DNA from: Calocera cornea HHB12733
Lineage: Eukaryota; Basidiomycota; Dacrymycetes; Dacrymycetales; Dacrymycetaceae
DNA length: 44,139 nt
Direction: 5' to 3'
Assembly (NCBI GenBank): GCA_001632435.1
Contig: KV424119.1
Coordinates: forward strand, 1-44,139
Shown here: piece after piece, positions 43,553 to 44,139 of the stretch
Numbering within the stretch: position 1 is the first letter of the stretch
Layout of the letters: each line of letters opens with the position of its first letter
The notes under the pieces: model-generated
The model's input: the letters and a program-made list of their open reading frames with translations, nothing else
Database searches by the model: none
Told to the model about the DNA's origin: nothing
Program-made: the position numbers and the translations under genes

Positions 43553-44139
43553 ATGTCTTCCAACAACCAAGCAGACAGCATGTCTATCAACGCTGAAGAC
43601 ACTGCTGAACCTGCTGCGCCAATCACGCCTGACTTGCATGATATGATTACGGCTCTCCAAGAACGGATCAAAGGACTTGAGGCTCAAGTCGCTGCCCACA
43701 AGCCTGCCGTGACGCCCTTCCAATTTGCGAGCAAAGGACCAAAGGTTGCAACACCTGATGTCTTCGATGGCACCCGCTCCAAGGCCGAATCATTCCTGCG
43801 GCAGCTTCAACTGTACATTGAAGCACGCGATCACGAATTCAAGACCCAGAATGACTACGTCACCTTTGCCTTATCTTACATGAAGGGAGGCACTGCCGGA
43901 GCATGGGCCGACCGCCTGGTCTCTGCACATATCACCAATCCAAACCCAATCTTCTCCAACTTTGCAGCCTTTATCAAGGCTTTCCGCCAAGCCTTTGCCG
44001 ATCCTGATCCAGAAGGTTCAGCACGTCTCAAGATGGACGACCTCAAGCAAGGCAACCGGACTGCAGATGAATACATCTCAGCCTTCCAAGAACTCGCTGC
44101 CCTTACCGAGTACAATGAAGTTGCCCACATTGAGAAATT
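43553..44139 (+). CDS. Gag protein of the third Gypsy element, N-terminal part
   Basis: An open frame from ATG 43553 to the window edge (at least 195 codons). It begins MSSNNQADSMSINAEDTAEP, then a short coiled-coil-like helix (MITALQERIKGLEAQVAAHK, residues about 37-56). A capsid/retrotransposon gag domain follows: TPDVFDGTRSKAESFLRQLQ, ARDHEFKTQNDYVTFALSYM, KGGTAGAWADRL, and the late block DDLKQGNRTADEYISAFQEL. Gag forms the virus-like particle that packages the RNA. The frame is intact as far as it can be seen. A zinc knuckle and protease would come next outside the window. Confidence 0.92.
   Translation, partial: MSSNNQADSMSINAEDTAEPAAPITPDLHDMITALQERIKGLEAQVAAHKPAVTPFQFASKGPKVATPDVFDGTRSKAESFLRQLQLYIEARDHEFKTQNDYVTFALSYMKGGTAGAWADRLVSAHITNPNPIFSNFAAFIKAFRQAFADPDPEGSARLKMDDLKQGNRTADEYISAFQELAALTEYNEVAHIEK

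Larger units (their letters stand above)
43454..44139 (+). mobile_element. Third Gypsy element, internal region (runs off the window)
   Basis: The internal part starts after the 5' LTR with a short leader and the gag gene. Only the first 686 bases are present. Confidence 0.9.

Overview
The window reads as a transposon-rich stretch of a filamentous basidiomycete nuclear genome, probably an Agaricomycete. Host genes are compact and split by many short introns (about 35-120 bp, GT-AG). They encode conserved eukaryotic proteins. The mobile elements (Ty3/Gypsy chromoviruses, Helitrons with an N-terminal Cys cluster and PIF1 helicase, and a pogo-type DNA transposon) are typical of that class. The exact species cannot be told from the sequence.

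Layout. 1-4921: 3' part of a Ty3/Gypsy chromovirus (+) with a single-base frameshift in pol, an extra antisense ORF with its own TATA-like box, and a 3' LTR. 5310-13750: a degraded Helitron (-), split by an unclassified insertion (about 8560-11088) that itself carries a pogo-like transposon (9103-10966). 13958-15115 (+) and 15456-18206 (-): two converging, intron-containing, broken genes of unrecognised families. 18275-18760: a solo LTR with a perfect TTATT target duplication, 68 bp upstream of the start codon of the second of these genes. About 19380-19990: an 18-bp minisatellite. 20622-36994: an island of ten host genes, almost strictly alternating in strand: BMT5-like rRNA methyltransferase (-), RAMP4/SERP1 (+), FIP1 (-), ATP synthase subunit e (+), RBBP4/Hat2-type histone chaperone (+), secretory epoxide-hydrolase-like enzyme ending in RDEL (-), MYST acetyltransferase (+), fasciclin protein (-), DPM3 (+) and an adenylation-thiolation-reductase enzyme (-). 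About 37213-40000: a tandem repeat with a unit of about 1.35 kb, carrying telomere-like motifs and two kinds of minisatellite. 40418-42922: a second, truncated Helitron (+). 42996 to the end: 5' LTR, primer-binding site and gag start of another Ty3/Gypsy element.

Most notable points. All three LTRs carry the same short hairpin about 30 bp after a TATA box. In the 3'-most element its first 11 bases are perfectly complementary to the sequence just inside the LTR, which is the arrangement of self-primed (Tf1/sushi-type) reverse transcription. The antisense ORF of the first element has a TATA-like box and lies beside a set of 20-bp direct repeats. The nested insertions give a relative history: Helitron, then unclassified element, then pogo. 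The host genes are mostly housekeeping (ribosome, ER, mRNA 3' processing, mitochondria, chromatin, glycosylation) and show no obvious pathway link to each other.
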